From NCBI GenBank assembly GCA_020744425.1, contig JAGMUV010000003.1, positions 1,674,001-1,738,000 on the forward strand: a DNA stretch of 64,000 nt, written 5' to 3'. Every line of letters begins with the position of its first letter. Positions within the stretch are counted from its first letter, which is position 1. The notes beneath the pieces are model-generated. The model worked only from the letters and a program-made list of their open reading frames with translations. It was not told the origin of the DNA and searched no databases. Below are positions 9,953 through 21,949 of this stretch, piece by piece. Position numbers and translations under genes: made by a program. This DNA comes from Dactylonectria macrodidyma (lineage: Eukaryota > Ascomycota > Sordariomycetes > Hypocreales > Nectriaceae).

Positions 9953-11106
9953 ATGCCGCCCCCAAAAGGACATCATGACGGAAAGGTTGTTCAACCCGTA
10001 AGTATTGATGTTCGCGTAGCCCACAGGACTGAGCCCGTCTCAAGGCTGCAGCCATTATCTGACCACGCTCGCTAATTCTGTTGCTCTAGTCTAAGCGTGA
10101 ACGTGGCCGAGTGGCTCAGCGAGAATACCGAAAACGACATGCTTCGAAGTTCCAGAGTCTCCAGGACGAAAATCAGAGGCTAAAAGATGCCATCCGAAAC
10201 ATCAGCAGGGTGGCCTCACGCGACAAGCATCAAGGACGGGAGCTCAGCGATGCCATTTCAGAGGCCGTTTCAGCTGCTGGTTTGCAAGAGGCCAGTCAGG
10301 AACCAGAAGAGGAAATGACTTCTTCTGAATCCAGCGAGGTGGTTTTGTTAGCCGATCCAACTTTGCCACGCGAGACGCGGTCAGAGCAACCAAGATCCTC
10401 AGACCAACTTGAAATCGGGATAAACGCTATCTACAGGGATTCAAATACTTCCCAGGCTTTGAGCCAGCAAGTGTGGCTCGATTCGGACCGCTTGGTACGA
10501 ATATACGAGGCACCGTCAGATGTGGCTCCGTATCTTGGGGACGGCTTGTACACAATCGCTGGCTGTCTTTATTGGGCATGCACTTGTTATGCCGTGTCTC
10601 TCTGGAAGAAATTGAAAAATCCAGGGAAACTCGACCATTCGGAGCAAAGTCAATGGGACCGCATGTTTAATCACTCGAAGCACCTTGTCGACCATGATTT
10701 CTTAATATCCCTTGCGCAAGCAAGGCTGGAATTCCGAAAGCACGGATATATCGACCGAGTACACCTTCAAACTCACCATGCAGACAACAAGGCCTTATTG
10801 AACGTGTTCAAAAATGTCGAGCAGGAGTATGCGAGCAAAAGAGAGACCCTTCAGTGGTGGAAGAAGCCACAAGACGTGGAGAACTACATCAAGCAGCATT
10901 TGACCGCATTCGAACTTGCTCAGCTGCAAGATATTTTGGAGGGTCGAGGCTCTGAGCGAGCTCTCCAAGCCTTTGGTAACCTCTTCGAGACCTTGACTCA
11001 TAGTTTTGTTTGTTTTGGGGACGGACCACGGTGGAATGTCGTTCATGTTTCCATGTCACTAGGTGCCTGGTTAGGGAATAGAGATCAATGGTGGGGGTCA
11101 AGTTAA
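9953..11106 (+). CDS. bZIP transcription factor
   Basis: This is a nuclear DNA-binding regulator of 353 residues from two exons, 9953-9997 and 10090-11106. The basic region covers residues ~16-35 (RGRVAQREYRKRH) and keeps the AQR-x-Y-R core that contacts DNA in fungal bZIPs. A short leucine zipper follows with Leu39, Leu46, Ile50 and Ile/Val repeats. The remaining 300 residues are hydrophilic, with an acidic segment at ~70-100 and a mixed C-terminal domain rich in Trp, Leu and His that I do not recognise. The 92-bp intron removes a stop-containing stretch just before the basic region. The start was chosen because splicing from ATG 9953 joins in frame to the basic region and the region before it is promoter-like. 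The basic region does not resemble the Cys3/MetR sulfur regulators. Its own promoter carries four ACGT palindromes, suggesting autoregulation. Confidence 0.85.
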
Positions 11107-11949
11107 CGTTGTAATTTACAGTGTTAGGAATTCGAGAGATTTTTAAAGCACGGTATCTATTTAGGAGGACTTTTATTTGTGCAGTTAACTATTGCTATCT
11201 CTACAATATTTCTACACAAGCCCACTTCTCCTCAAGTAATAATAATCCTAATAACTGGTAATATTAAGATTATACGGTCATATAAATGTTTGGGGTAAGA
11301 TAAATTTTCGATATGCTGATTTAGGGATAGCTTAGCTGCGTTTATGCTCGCAGGCTATTCGCGATATGCTATGCTGTGCGGATAGCAATACTCTTATTCA
11401 ATGGCTGCTTCGCCTTTCCTAACGTCTTTCAAGAAAACGTGCGTTGGCCAGTTCTAGTCGACTTGTCTGACAAGAGTTATTTCCGGCTCCTCCGTCCCCC
11501 GTCGAACTGCTGAACACTAAACTGGTATTCTGAAGCTACGCTTGGTTTCATTCGACATGTCATTTTAGATCGACTTGGCATCCGGCAACGAATACTTGAG
11601 GTTATCTGAGAATACGACCCTAGATTTTTGCTGACCCATAGAGCTAGTGCCATCCGTGGCTAGCCATGCAACGTAATCACAGCATCATGAGAGCAGATGG
11701 CGACATCGGCTGCAGGCGAGACAACAAATAGGAGCTACTCTTTTACGCTCAATGAGTAACACAACTCCCAGAGCGATCTGCATCCCACATTGCAACATTG
11801 TGGAGAGGAGGTGAGATGGTCACATGCCCATCATATATTAATACATGAAATTATGGCCATTCTCTTGCATTATTCTTGCCTAATCTCTTACCTCTCATCC
11901 TACGGGATAAAAAAAAAATTAAGATCCAATACTCATATCGATCTTTGCA
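11107..11949. other. Intergenic region upstream of the dioxygenase
   Basis: This stretch of about 0.84 kb holds the bZIP 3' flank and the dioxygenase promoter. It is AT-rich at 11110-11300, with many TpA steps. One further AACGTT overlaps the bZIP stop region at 11105-11110. No gene was recognised. Confidence 0.45.
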
Positions 11950-13379
11950 ATGTCAGCCGCAGCAGTCCAGGCTCCCGTCCCGGTTGGCCCTGTCGGCCAG
12001 CCCGACATTGCTTACACCCCGAACTATGAGAGCTACCTTGCTCGAGTCAAGCGACGCCAAGAGACCGAAGTGCTTGAAAAGACCCTTCCAGCTGGATTCC
12101 CTGAGAAGCTCGTCTCGGACTTGGTCTGGGATGGCAGAGAGTTGGCTAAGTCGTATGACTGGAACTATCACTTGACTGAAGCAGATATCAAGGAACTTGA
12201 TGACGCTCTTAAGAATTTTAAGGGTAATCCGTGCACCTGAATGTCAAGTGTTGACCGAGCTTCTGGCTAACACACTTCCAAGCTCTCAATGTGCCCCTGG
12301 GGCAGATCAACCAAGAAACGTTCGTCTTGCCAAAGCTCCACGAAACACTTCGCGCCATCTCCCGCGAACTTCATCGAGGCCACGGCTTCAAAGTCGTCCG
12401 CGGTGTACCCGTGGACAAGTACACACGAGAGGAGAATATCATTGTCTACGCCGGGCTGGCTTCTCATTTTGCCCCGGTTCGCGGCCGACAAGACCATCTG
12501 TGGCAGGGAGAACCAGCTGACGTCGTCATCTCGCACATCAAAGACATCAGTAGAGAGGTCGATCCGAGCCGGATTGGGGCCCCCGCATATACCGCAGAGA
12601 AGCAGGTCTTCCATACTGACTCTGGCGACGTCATTGCTCTCTTCGCCCTGGGAGAAGCGGCGGAGGGAGGCCAGAGCTATCTTTCCAGCAGCTGGCATGT
12701 GTACAACGAGCTGGCGGCCACAAGACCCGACCTCATTCGAACGCTAGCAGAGCCATGGGCATCAGATGAGTGAGTAATCATGCAACCAAAACGACATCTA
12801 GAGGATCGACTAATTTTTATAGATTTGGCCGAGCGGGGAAGAGATACACCTTACGCCCACTATTGCATCATCAGCCCGCCACGGCCGAGACTCCGGAACG
12901 GCTCATCATCCAGTACGCCCGCCGTGGATTCACAGGTTATCAGGGCCTCCCACGGTCTGCAGACATTCCTCCCATTACCGAAGCCCAAGCCGAGGCTTTG
13001 GATACGCTGCACTTCCTAGCAGAGAAATATGCGGCGTCCTTAGACTTCCACAAGGGGGATATTCAGTTCGTCAACAACTTGAGTATTTTCCACGCCCGAG
13101 GAGGTTTCAAGGACTCGCCAGAAAAGCAGTGAGTCATGAATCATAATTTTATACCGCCCCACCGAGCTAAATCAGTTCTTTCTTAGACGTCACCTTGTCC
13201 GCCTCTGGCTTCGGGACCCGGAACTTGCTTGGGAGACACCAGAGGTGCTTCAGCCACGGTGGGACAATCTCTACGACGGAGTCACGCCCGAGAAGACTGT
13301 TTTTCCTCTTGAGCCAGCGATACGAAGCAGCAGCGACGGTGCTACTGTTAGAGCTGCTCAAAGGCTTGGTAAAGCTTAA
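11950..13379 (+). CDS. TauD/TfdA-family Fe(II)/2-oxoglutarate dioxygenase
   Basis: This is a cytosolic non-haem iron dioxygenase that couples oxidation of a small substrate to decarboxylation of 2-oxoglutarate. Four exons, 11950-12223, 12283-12769, 12823-13128 and 13187-13379, give 419 residues. The iron-binding facial triad is His202 and Asp204 (VFHTDSGD) plus distal His344 (SIFHARGGF). The Arg that binds 2-oxoglutarate lies in the RHLVRLWLRD segment shortly after. HGFKVVRGVP is a further family motif. Fungal members include taurine and sulfonate dioxygenases but also enzymes for other carboxylates, so taurine as substrate is only a possibility. The introns are 53-59 bp, and in each case the chosen phase restores a family motif. 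It lies downstream of the bZIP gene in the same direction. Confidence 0.88.
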
Positions 13380-15053
13380 GATTTGTTAGGGTGATATCCT
13401 CATCACTTGTAGTCATTAGGTGCAGACATTCCATCTAACACGAAGGGGACGACTTTATTTGGTCTGAATATGTCACATTCAGCCTATCACACACGTAGTA
13501 CAATTCAACTATTCATGCTTGAATCTCGATCAATCATCCCGTCTCTGCTTGGACCTGCTGCCAGAAGTTATGCAGTCCGCCATTACTTCACGAAGCCTTA
13601 AGTCTCTGTTGAGGTAGACAGGGATTTGAAACTTGTGCGCAATCCAGTTCACAACACACGAGCAGACTCGAGTGAAACCTACATTGGTAGTAAGGCTAGT
13701 AAGCCAGTTGAAAACCAGATTTGTTGATGAATTAAGCTTGACACAAGCCAAGGACATCCCATGCTGATGACAATTGCCATGGCGTACAAGTCTTCCTGGG
13801 CAGCTAGTATTAATGATTATATAGCTCGATGGGAGAAATTTAGATATCAAGCATTTGGTGATGAATCATGGTGCTTATATCGAGGTTAATGGAGTGCTGT
13901 ATCTCAATATTTGAGCAGGACCAAATGTAGCTGGGCAGACCAGGCGGACTGACCTTTGGTCCGGTGCTGAGAGGCGGGGCTTTCGAATACCTCCTCCGCG
14001 CTTAATCCTCGCCCTCTTCTCTTCAATGGCCCATAGGCCTAAGCTACATACATAATAATATTGAAAGCATCATATGTATAAATTACAACTCGACTGGGCA
14101 GGCGGGGGCTAGATTCGGTGGTGGGGTTTGGGGAATTCTATTAACAGATTAATAGATTAAGCAGTGGAACCTCATCATATCCTAAATCCAGTGAAACTAA
14201 ATCTGGAATTGTGTATTGCGACTGGGTAGCCAATTAATATTAAGAGGGTTAAATACGTTGCAATGCCCGATAGTTTACTTACTTAGCCCTCTGGAGGAAG
14301 AAAAACACCACTTCATTTCTCCAACTACGCCTAACCCATCCACTCCGCTATGGAATAATAAATAATAACTAAACTATAGGCTAGGCTAAGCTAGAAGAGA
14401 TAAATAATCTACTAATACAGTTAATCTACCTTTGACTTATTCCCTAACATCACTTTTAAGGACAGATGGTAAATTGATGATTTGTGATGTGTTGTGTTTT
14501 CCCTTCCTCTAGAGCTAGTAAAGTCGGACGTTTATAAGACGAGACTCGGGCAGCAAAGCTCTAAAAGTGACAGCCCATTTTTTGAGGGAGAGAAACGTTT
14601 CATCCTGAAGGGAAAAAACAGAACAAGATTCGGTTTTCACTTGCAGGCAAGAATGGTGGTATTATTGTCTTGTTTTAGGTGTGATTAGCCAGCCAAGGGT
14701 GCTCTATGTGGAAATCTGCCAAGATGTGTCAAACACGGCGCTTAAATGCACCAAATCGCGCCTGCAACTATCAATTCGCATAGCACAGAAAAGAACACAG
14801 CCGTTCCCCAAACACATTTACCCTTAATAAACTCAATTACGTCGTCGCATCCCTTATCATTTACATGCGAAACATTACCCCCTTTGATTGATACACGTGT
14901 GCTGATCCAGCTAACCCGATCGGGCAATGGACGCGCGGATAAGCTGGACAGCACGGGGATTTTCTGGTGCATCAAGGCCAACGTCAACCTGTCTTCTCTC
15001 TCCAACCGCCGTAATTCCTCGCCAAACCGACAGAAATGTCGTAATTTCACACC
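13380..15053. other. AT-rich intergenic region
   Basis: This stretch of about 1.7 kb has no recognised gene. From ~14020 to ~14480 it is strongly AT-rich with abundant TpA and runs such as AATAAATAATAACTAAAC. This looks like old, mutated repeat DNA, possibly RIP-affected, but no element family can be named. The last ~300 bp, pyrimidine-rich, form the promoter of the mannosyltransferase gene. Confidence 0.5.
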
Positions 15054-16577
15054 ATGCGGCTAGCTCTGCGATGGCTAGCATTTCTACTTCCGGCGATTGT
15101 ATTGTTCTCCTACCTCTATCGATCAAACGGCCGCGGTCTCGCGGGTGAAAGCGTCGGGATCCGACCGTTGAGCTCACCACAATATGAAAATCCGCAACAT
15201 GAACCGCAATCTCAGTCGCAGAGCGAAGACGGCGCGACTGGAAGCGAACCAGACACATCACAGTCGCAAGATCCAATCGCCGCATTCTGGCAGAAATGGG
15301 TCAAGATCATGTCTGATGCTCGGCCTATATCAAAGTCCCGATTGAGGATCGTGGGTAACGCGGCGACAAGCCCACCGACAAATCCAAATAAGGCGCGCAA
15401 GCCATATCGCAATCTTCTTCGCGCCGACGACTCTGACATTGAGCGTCTACGCCAATCTCATGCGCAATTTGTAAGCCAGCTAGAGTCGTTGAAGACCAAT
15501 GGCGACAGTGAGCTCTTCCATGGCCGTGGCATCGTCATGGTTGGTGGAGGCGAATATTTCGGCCCCGCGGTCATTGGGATACACATGTTACGTCGGACGG
15601 GCTGTGGACTTCCAGTTGAGGTATTCGTCCCCAACGAAGACGAGTATGAGGCCGAGATATGCGAGGGATATTTGGCCAAGCTAAACGCAAAATGCGTCGT
15701 GCTTGCACGGTTTCAAGCCCCAACGACCAATGGAGACTCAGAAGCCTTGGAGATCAAGCATTACCAGCTCAAGGCCGCCTCTCTGCTGCTCTCTTCCTTC
15801 TCCGAAGTTCTGCTGCTTGATAGCGACAGTATCCCTTTGGTTGACCCCAGCACAGATATTTTCGACGCGGAACCATATCTTTCCCATAGGCTCATCACTT
15901 GGCCTGATTTCTGGGGCGCAACTGAGTCGCCTCAATTCTGGCATATTGCCGGACAGTCTCATTTTCCAGACAATCTGCCGCCTGCGTCCAGCGAGTCGGG
16001 CCAACTTGTTGTTGACAAGGGAACTCATCTAGCATCTCTTCTCTTGGCGACCTACTACAATATGTTTGGACCAGACTATTACTACCCTCTGCTGAGCCAG
16101 GGTGCACTGGGACAAGGCGACAAAGAGACATTTATGGCAGCAGCCGTGGCTTTGGATGAGAAATATTATAGGGTAAAGACTCTTCCAAAAGCTATTGGAA
16201 GGTATGATGGCGAGCAGCAGAAAGGGACAGCGATAGTCCAGTACCTACCCCTGGATGATATGATACAGAGCCAAGCGAGCCCTGGCGGGACAATCCGTCC
16301 TGCATTTCTCCACTCCAACACGCCAAAGATGAATGCGGGCCACCTGGTCGACGAGGGAGACTTAATCGCAGTGGATGGGAAATCTAGATTGAGATTGCTT
16401 GGGCCGAAAGCTGACCTAGAGAAGCTGTTTGGTTTTGATGTTGAGGATACTGTCTGGGACTTGCTGGTACAGACTGGTTGCGAACTTGCTGATAGTATTC
16501 GCGAGTGGAAAGAGAGGGAGAAGCTTTGCGATAGGCTGACGGAACATCACCAACTAGTGTTCGATGAGGCCTTGTGA
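15054..16577 (+). CDS. GT71-family alpha-1,3-mannosyltransferase (Mnn1-like)
   Basis: This is a Golgi type II membrane glycosyltransferase that would add mannose to protein-linked glycans. The single open frame is 507 residues. A short cytosolic N terminus is followed by a signal anchor at ~residues 5-24 (LRWLAFLLPAIVLFSYLY). A Ser/Gln-rich stem follows to about residue 85. The catalytic domain begins around GRGIVMVGGGEYF and contains the metal- and nucleotide-sugar-binding DxD motif as Asp256-Ser-Asp258 within LLLDSDS. Other family landmarks are PVEVFVP, KHYQLKAASLLLSSF, SGQLVVDK and GALGQGDKETF. Length and order match the Mnn1/Mnt-type family. No intron is needed. Linkage specificity is inferred. 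Confidence 0.88.
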   Translation: MRLALRWLAFLLPAIVLFSYLYRSNGRGLAGESVGIRPLSSPQYENPQHEPQSQSQSEDGATGSEPDTSQSQDPIAAFWQKWVKIMSDARPISKSRLRIVGNAATSPPTNPNKARKPYRNLLRADDSDIERLRQSHAQFVSQLESLKTNGDSELFHGRGIVMVGGGEYFGPAVIGIHMLRRTGCGLPVEVFVPNEDEYEAEICEGYLAKLNAKCVVLARFQAPTTNGDSEALEIKHYQLKAASLLLSSFSEVLLLDSDSIPLVDPSTDIFDAEPYLSHRLITWPDFWGATESPQFWHIAGQSHFPDNLPPASSESGQLVVDKGTHLASLLLATYYNMFGPDYYYPLLSQGALGQGDKETFMAAAVALDEKYYRVKTLPKAIGRYDGEQQKGTAIVQYLPLDDMIQSQASPGGTIRPAFLHSNTPKMNAGHLVDEGDLIAVDGKSRLRLLGPKADLEKLFGFDVEDTVWDLLVQTGCELADSIREWKEREKLCDRLTEHHQLVFDEAL

Positions 16578-17312
16578 GATCAAATAATCGAATGAATATC
16601 TATCTATGGTATCCTCTAAGTTCCACATCTATTTACAAACGCCGCATAACATATTCAAGCACAGGCTGAATTCAAGATTCCAGTTCGCGGTAAATACTAA
16701 AGCAAATGTTCATTTGCTTCACTCTATGTATTTGCTAATTCTTGGTCTAGTACCTGATATGCCGGCACAGATCATCCCGCAAACAACTTTTGAACTCCAC
16801 CAAGCTTCTCGAAAGTAAAGGGGGGAATTCAACAAGCTGAGAGGCTCCTGACTCGTTGTTTTCAGAGAGCAACTCCATATAGTAGAATCGAAAAAAAAGT
16901 CGCACACTATAAAGCATTAACATGTTCCATTTCATTAAAGTGAAGTTCATGGATAAAGTGGTCGGTTTATTGTTCAAACTAGTATCTCTACAATAAAGTC
17001 CAATTATCTAGACTCGTTTCTTGGTCACGATATTATTGAGCAAGTTCAAACTAACTGTCTCACTAGAACGTTCAAGAAAACCAACCAATGGTCGTACTGA
17101 AACAACATGCAGTAACATTATAACATCCGGGTCTATCACGCCATTTATACTCTATGTTCATTCCAATTCGACCAATGAAATACAGTTCCGTTACCACACA
17201 GTCGTACAGGCTCCCGTTGTTGCAGTGCGTCATGGTCTCCCGTGGTGTTTTTCGGCCGTTATCCACAGATTCCGTCCCGGATAGCTCACACCATGTACCA
17301 CCTATTTCCCGT
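16578..17312. other. Convergent 3' intergenic region
   Basis: This stretch of about 0.73 kb lies between the 3' ends of the mannosyltransferase and a minus-strand membrane protein gene. It is AT-rich and contains only short open frames with no domain. It probably holds both 3' UTRs. Confidence 0.5.
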
Positions 17313-17993
17313 TCACTTCATCTCAGATTGGTTGGAAAATGATGAATCATCCATCCGGTATGGGTCTTGGGGTCGTTGTCGAGGAAGGGCGGCACCTCGA
17401 TGCACGCCGTAGTTCTTAAAGTAGCGAAAATTAAGCCACGAAGCGACGGATGTCCAAAAGGCAACAGCACTAGGTGTTATAGCATAGTCAGCTTAACAGG
17501 AGGCCTGGAAGATGGGGCGGAAGGCAACATACGTCAGTAAGAAGGCGACGAGGGCAACAAGCCAGGACATGGCGCAGTTGGTACCCTGACAAAAGGTGCT
17601 GATACCCATGAAAGTAATGATGACAACGACGAACCAAAACAAGATTTCAAGTGTGTTGAGGATTGCAAATGCTTTGAGACTTGCCCACTTCTTGAATCTC
17701 GATGCGTGTTCAGTCACGAGCTGATATGTGAGAATGACAATTGTTTTGACACTCTATTGTGGTTAAATGTCAGCGTTGCTAGAGTATGATTAAACGGGTG
17801 TGTAATCGATTCGTACCATGGTGATGGCGATCGTATCAGATCTACTTGTTGGTCTGCCGCTCGGCTTCGTAGCCACTCGGGCTCCAGAAAGACCGATGAT
17901 AAGAATAATCATTATTATCTGACCAATGTGCACTCTTGTCTTGTAGTGCGCATCAAACCAATGACTGTTGAAGAAGAATTTTATCCGGTCCAT
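17313..17993 (-). CDS. Small four-helix membrane protein (MARVEL-like)
   Basis: This is a small integral membrane protein of 184 residues from three exons, 17993-17817, 17753-17533 and 17469-17313. Four hydrophobic segments are visible: IGQIIMIILIIGLSGA, the ITMSVKTIVILTYQL region, ILFWFVVVIITFMGI and WLVALVAFLL continuing into AVAFWTSVASW. A Cys pair (CQGTNC) sits in the loop before helix four. The C-terminal tail after NFRYFKNYGVHRGA is hydrophilic. This layout matches fungal MARVEL-like four-helix proteins of unknown function. The final exon is supported by the TAG acceptor at 17470-17472 and by the aromatic helix continuing in frame. Without it the frame would end a few codons into the second intron. 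Function is unknown. Confidence 0.78.
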
Positions 17994-19078
17994 GGCGACC
18001 TTGTTGTTTTAGGTTGAACGTAGGACGGTTCAATTCTTGCGGCAAATTTCCGGGACAGGAGGTCTTCAATGAGGTTTGACTCGAATATCAGAATGCAGTT
18101 GAGGAAGTGGTAGAGTCGTGGTCGTGTTTGCAATGTCTGTGAGGGGAGAGAAAGAAAAGAGCTCGTCCGTCAAGGGTCACCAAGGTTGCTTATGTACCAC
18201 TCCTCTTGTATTAAAATAGAAATACTGGACAACCCAGGTACGCTTAATTTCACGCTTAGCCAGTGACTTGTTTTGCACTTTCGTATTCAATCATCGGAAT
18301 TGAGCATCGTAAAGACGTGCCTGCACTGCCTAGTTGGGGGCAGTCGGTTTCTATACGCGTATGTATACGCCGTATTCCATGAGCGTACACTTGATCCACA
18401 TTGCTCCGCCTACTAGTTTGAGTGAGAGATGTGTCAAGTTTGATCAATGACACGAGCCCTGGCAAAGTCACTGACGTGGACTATGCATAATCAAACGTAG
18501 GTCGTACGCAGTAGCTGTGTGGATCTTAAACTTATGTGTCACTTCATGTTACAAACAAAGCCTTCAGATTGCTCGTGATCAATACGGAGTGGACAGGGAG
18601 CGGTTGGAGACGCTTCACTCACCAACAGCGTTCCGAGCGTCTATTACTACTGGCCGATTCTAAAATAGAACACGTCTTGAGGTTTCCCTTAATCACTTAA
18701 GAGCCGTGTACACCACGCAAATCGGAACCATGCTTCTTTTTTGAGCCTTCATCAATGCTCTGCTCCAGGTAGAGCTGCGCCACTGTCGCTGTTCAGGAAC
18801 CGCATCAGCCTCAGCGATCTGTCCCCACTCGCAGCCACTTGCTGGATCACCTGTGGCGCACCCCGCACTAAGCTCAGGGAACTTCAGGCTGTCTCTTTCA
18901 GCCTCGTGCAACCTCGCCTTGCTTGCAACCAATCCCATCAATCGAGCCTCACAATCAGCGATAGCATCACCACAAACCTTTCACGATTCACGAGCGCGCT
19001 TCCAAGTCGACTATCCGACCACGGCCGCGGCCACCAGAAGCGTATCTCTAGTCCTTCGCCCTTCACACATCAGCACCC
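17994..19078. promoter_or_regulatory. Divergent intergenic region between the membrane protein gene and TAF6
   Basis: This stretch of about 1.1 kb separates two divergent start codons and should contain both promoters. The last ~250 bp before TAF6 are C/T-rich, typical of a fungal transcription start region. No specific binding site was recognised. Confidence 0.45.
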
Positions 19079-20524
19079 ATGTCGACCGAAACGACGCCAA
19101 AGCTGCTCTGGAATCCAGAGAATGTCAAGGACGTTGCCGAGTCGGTCGGCATCGGGAACCTCAACGATGAAGCCCTCAAGTCTCTAACTCAAGACGTGGA
19201 GTACCGCATTGGTCAGGTCATCGTAGAGTCTCTGCGCTTCATGCGCGCCTCGCGCCGAACCACACTGACGGTCAACGACATTGCTCTCGCCCTCAAGGCC
19301 CTCGATGTCGAACCGCTGTACGGGTACGACTCGACGCGACCTTTGCGCTATGGGGAGGCTAGCCTCGGACCTGGCCAACCGCTCTTCTACATCGAAGACG
19401 AGGAGGTCGATTTTGAAAAGCTCATTAATGCGCCGCTGCCCAAGGTTCCGCGCGACATGAGCTTCACCGGTATGTCACCTTTGCACTACACCGTGAGTTA
19501 CATGCGCTGACGCGCTTCTCTAGCACATTGGCTCGCCATCGAAGGCGTTCAGCCTTCGATCCCACAGAATCCGACCACGTCCGAATCTCGATCGCAGGAG
19601 CTTCTACCCAAGGGCCCTGGCGCCAACCCTGCTCTCTCTGCTCTGGCCGGAAACGACAATGTCGCCATGAAGCCTTCAGTCAAGCATATTGTTAGCAAAG
19701 AGCTCATTCTCTACTTTGACAAGATTCAGGCCGCCATTCTCGACGACAACCCAGATGAAGAGGTTGTGCGGCTGCGCCAGGCAGCGCTCGGCTCTGTCAG
19801 GGACGACCCCGGTCTGCATCAACTTATCCCGTACTTCATCAACTTCATCATGGATCGCGTGACCCATCACCTCGACGATACCTTTACTCTCAAACAGATG
19901 ATGGAGTTGACCAACGCTCTGATTGAAAACAAAAGTCTCTTCCTCGACCCTTACGCCAGTCCGCTCTCTGCGCCTGCCCTTACTTGCCTGATGGCCAGGA
20001 AACTCGGAACTGACGAGGGAACGGACGCTATCAGGGAACAGTATGATCTGCGCCAGCTTGCTGCTTCCCTGGTTGGACGTATTGCCCGGAAGTACTCGGC
20101 TTCCAACACGCTCCTTCGACCAAAGCTCACGCGGACGTGTCTCAAATATTTTCTCGACCCAACCAAACCCCCCGCTGTCCTCTATGGTGCTATTCACGGC
20201 CTCCTTGAGGCCGGCGGCCCTGAAGCTATCCGAGTTCTCGTCTTGCGGAATCTCAAGAGCTTTGATTCAGCAATTTTACAGCCACTAAAAGAGAAAGCAG
20301 AGGGCACAATGGACTACGAAATGCTGGTACAAGGCATTGTCCAAGCTGTCGCGTCTCTGTCCCAACACGGCGAGCCGGGTGTCAACGGCGTGAATGGTAC
20401 AGCAGCAAATACCGAGGAGTCAGACCTCAAGGAGTTCATTGGGCCCATTGTGGGACAAGTGATTGCTGCGTCAGGCAACCGAAGGCTGATCCAGACGGTG
20501 TTGGATGCTCGATTTCTGGAGTAG
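19079..20524 (+). CDS. TAF6: Transcription initiation factor TFIID subunit 6 (TAF6)
   Basis: TAF6 is a core subunit of TFIID and SAGA that pairs with TAF9 through an H4-like histone fold and works at RNA polymerase II promoters in the nucleus. Two exons, 19079-19469 and 19524-20524, give 463 residues. The histone fold covers residues ~8-75 ([52 protein letters not shown]). The linker has the hallmark [14 protein letters not shown]. The C-terminal half is the alpha-helical HEAT-repeat domain, with [25 protein letters not shown] and ILQPLKEK. Length agrees with fungal orthologues. The 54-bp intron splits Ala in [10 protein letters not shown], a conserved motif. No anomalies were seen. Confidence 0.95.
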
Positions 20525-21949
20525 ATAACTGATAAATGGCAAGACCATGGCGTATGGCGTTTGGACAGCGGCTACATCAAAACGGCTGGGGATGCGAAAT
20601 GAACACATATAGTTTTACAACGACAGTATGCTTGCATAATCTCGCAGAATAATGTCTTGTCGCAGAAGTGACTGCTGCACGTTTAACAAGCTCCATCCAC
20701 CATGTGTATTTCAGCCTTGCCAAACTCTGTTGTCAAGCTCAGTCTAGTTCCCCTGTGCTCTCAGCTATGTCCCGGGGAAGAGGCTGTTGTCAGATGCCGC
20801 AACTTGCTTGCTTGTGGACGGGAAGCGCCTGGCCTTGAACCTCATGTGGAAGGCCTTGGCGAGCCTCACAAGGCGAGGCTCAGGGAGCTTCAAATCAAGA
20901 CAGCGCAATAGAAAAGGATTCAGGATAGGACTACTTGTCGCCCGGTCAATAGGAACAAACAATACGGGAGCAACGACTTGACTATGAGTTGACGGCTTGA
21001 GCTACAGAACAGACTTGGGCTGGAGCCCATCACTTGACAAAAAATGCGAAAGAATGTAGATCTCAAAAATGAAACGACACCTAGACGGAGAATCACCAGG
21101 TGTCGAGATTAACGACGGATCCAATTTCCCAATATTCTTCTCAGAACATCCTCGAGTCCAAAGACCCTGCCGGGATCACGGCCCACAGTGGGCAGTGTGC
21201 GGCGGACTTTCTGTTCTATCTGAAGAAAGGAAAAAGGGAAGAAAAAGGTAGAAGAGTCGGGACGCGAGCCGAAAAACTTAGGTTACCTGGCGACGGGGCA
21301 AAAATGTGATGACTAAGCCATGGGTAATCGATATTCCGGTCCGTCATCCGATGGGCCTAAGATAATGGCTCAACCTCAAAAACTGTCCTCTTACATACTG
21401 TCCTGTTCGAGTTTTAAAACCTGACAGTTCTCTGTCCTGCTTTTATTTTTCCTTTCTTAATTTGCTAGCAAGAGGAAGCAGATCATCTACCCGGAAGCTA
21501 CCAAGTGCATGGAGGTTGATGGATGCTGCCTGTTAGTGTGCCACTTATGCTTAATATAGAGAGTCCTCCGATTGAAATGAAGCTGAGCCGGCTATCCTTC
21601 ATGAACGTCTTCGCCTTGCTCCAGAATTCCGCATGAGCTTCTGTCTTTCCACGCACACCTGAACATAAAAGGAGAAATTTGGGAGAATGCCTTCAAGCGG
21701 TGATTGTCTTGTTAAGTTCGGACAAAATATACAATGCTCCATCCTTCCCAGATTATATCCATTAAATCCAGGAAGGAGTAAGAAGACCCTTGCCAACCTT
21801 CTATCTGCCAGGACGCCACATCCAAAATTCGTCTAATATGATACAACCGACACTTGCCCAGAGTCCCCATTTGTCATCTTGCAATCGTCTCTTCAAGCTT
21901 TTTTCGTAGACATGCTAAATCCCAATCGCCTTTGACGCCACATGTTCAA
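20525..21949. other. Convergent 3' intergenic region
   Basis: This stretch of about 1.4 kb lies between the 3' end of TAF6 (plus) and the 3' end of the Zn2Cys6 factor (minus). It holds only short open frames without recognisable domains. No RNA gene or repeat was identified. Confidence 0.5.

Noticed and set aside
3035..13379. Classical secondary-metabolite gene cluster
   Set aside because: No polyketide synthase, peptide synthetase, terpene cyclase or P450 was found. Only tailoring-type, transport and regulatory genes are present.
17493..17532. Membrane protein ending a few codons into intron two (FRPIFQASC)
   Set aside because: Splicing at GTATGT to the TAG at 17470-17472 continues the fourth helix and adds a plausible tail with exact phase.
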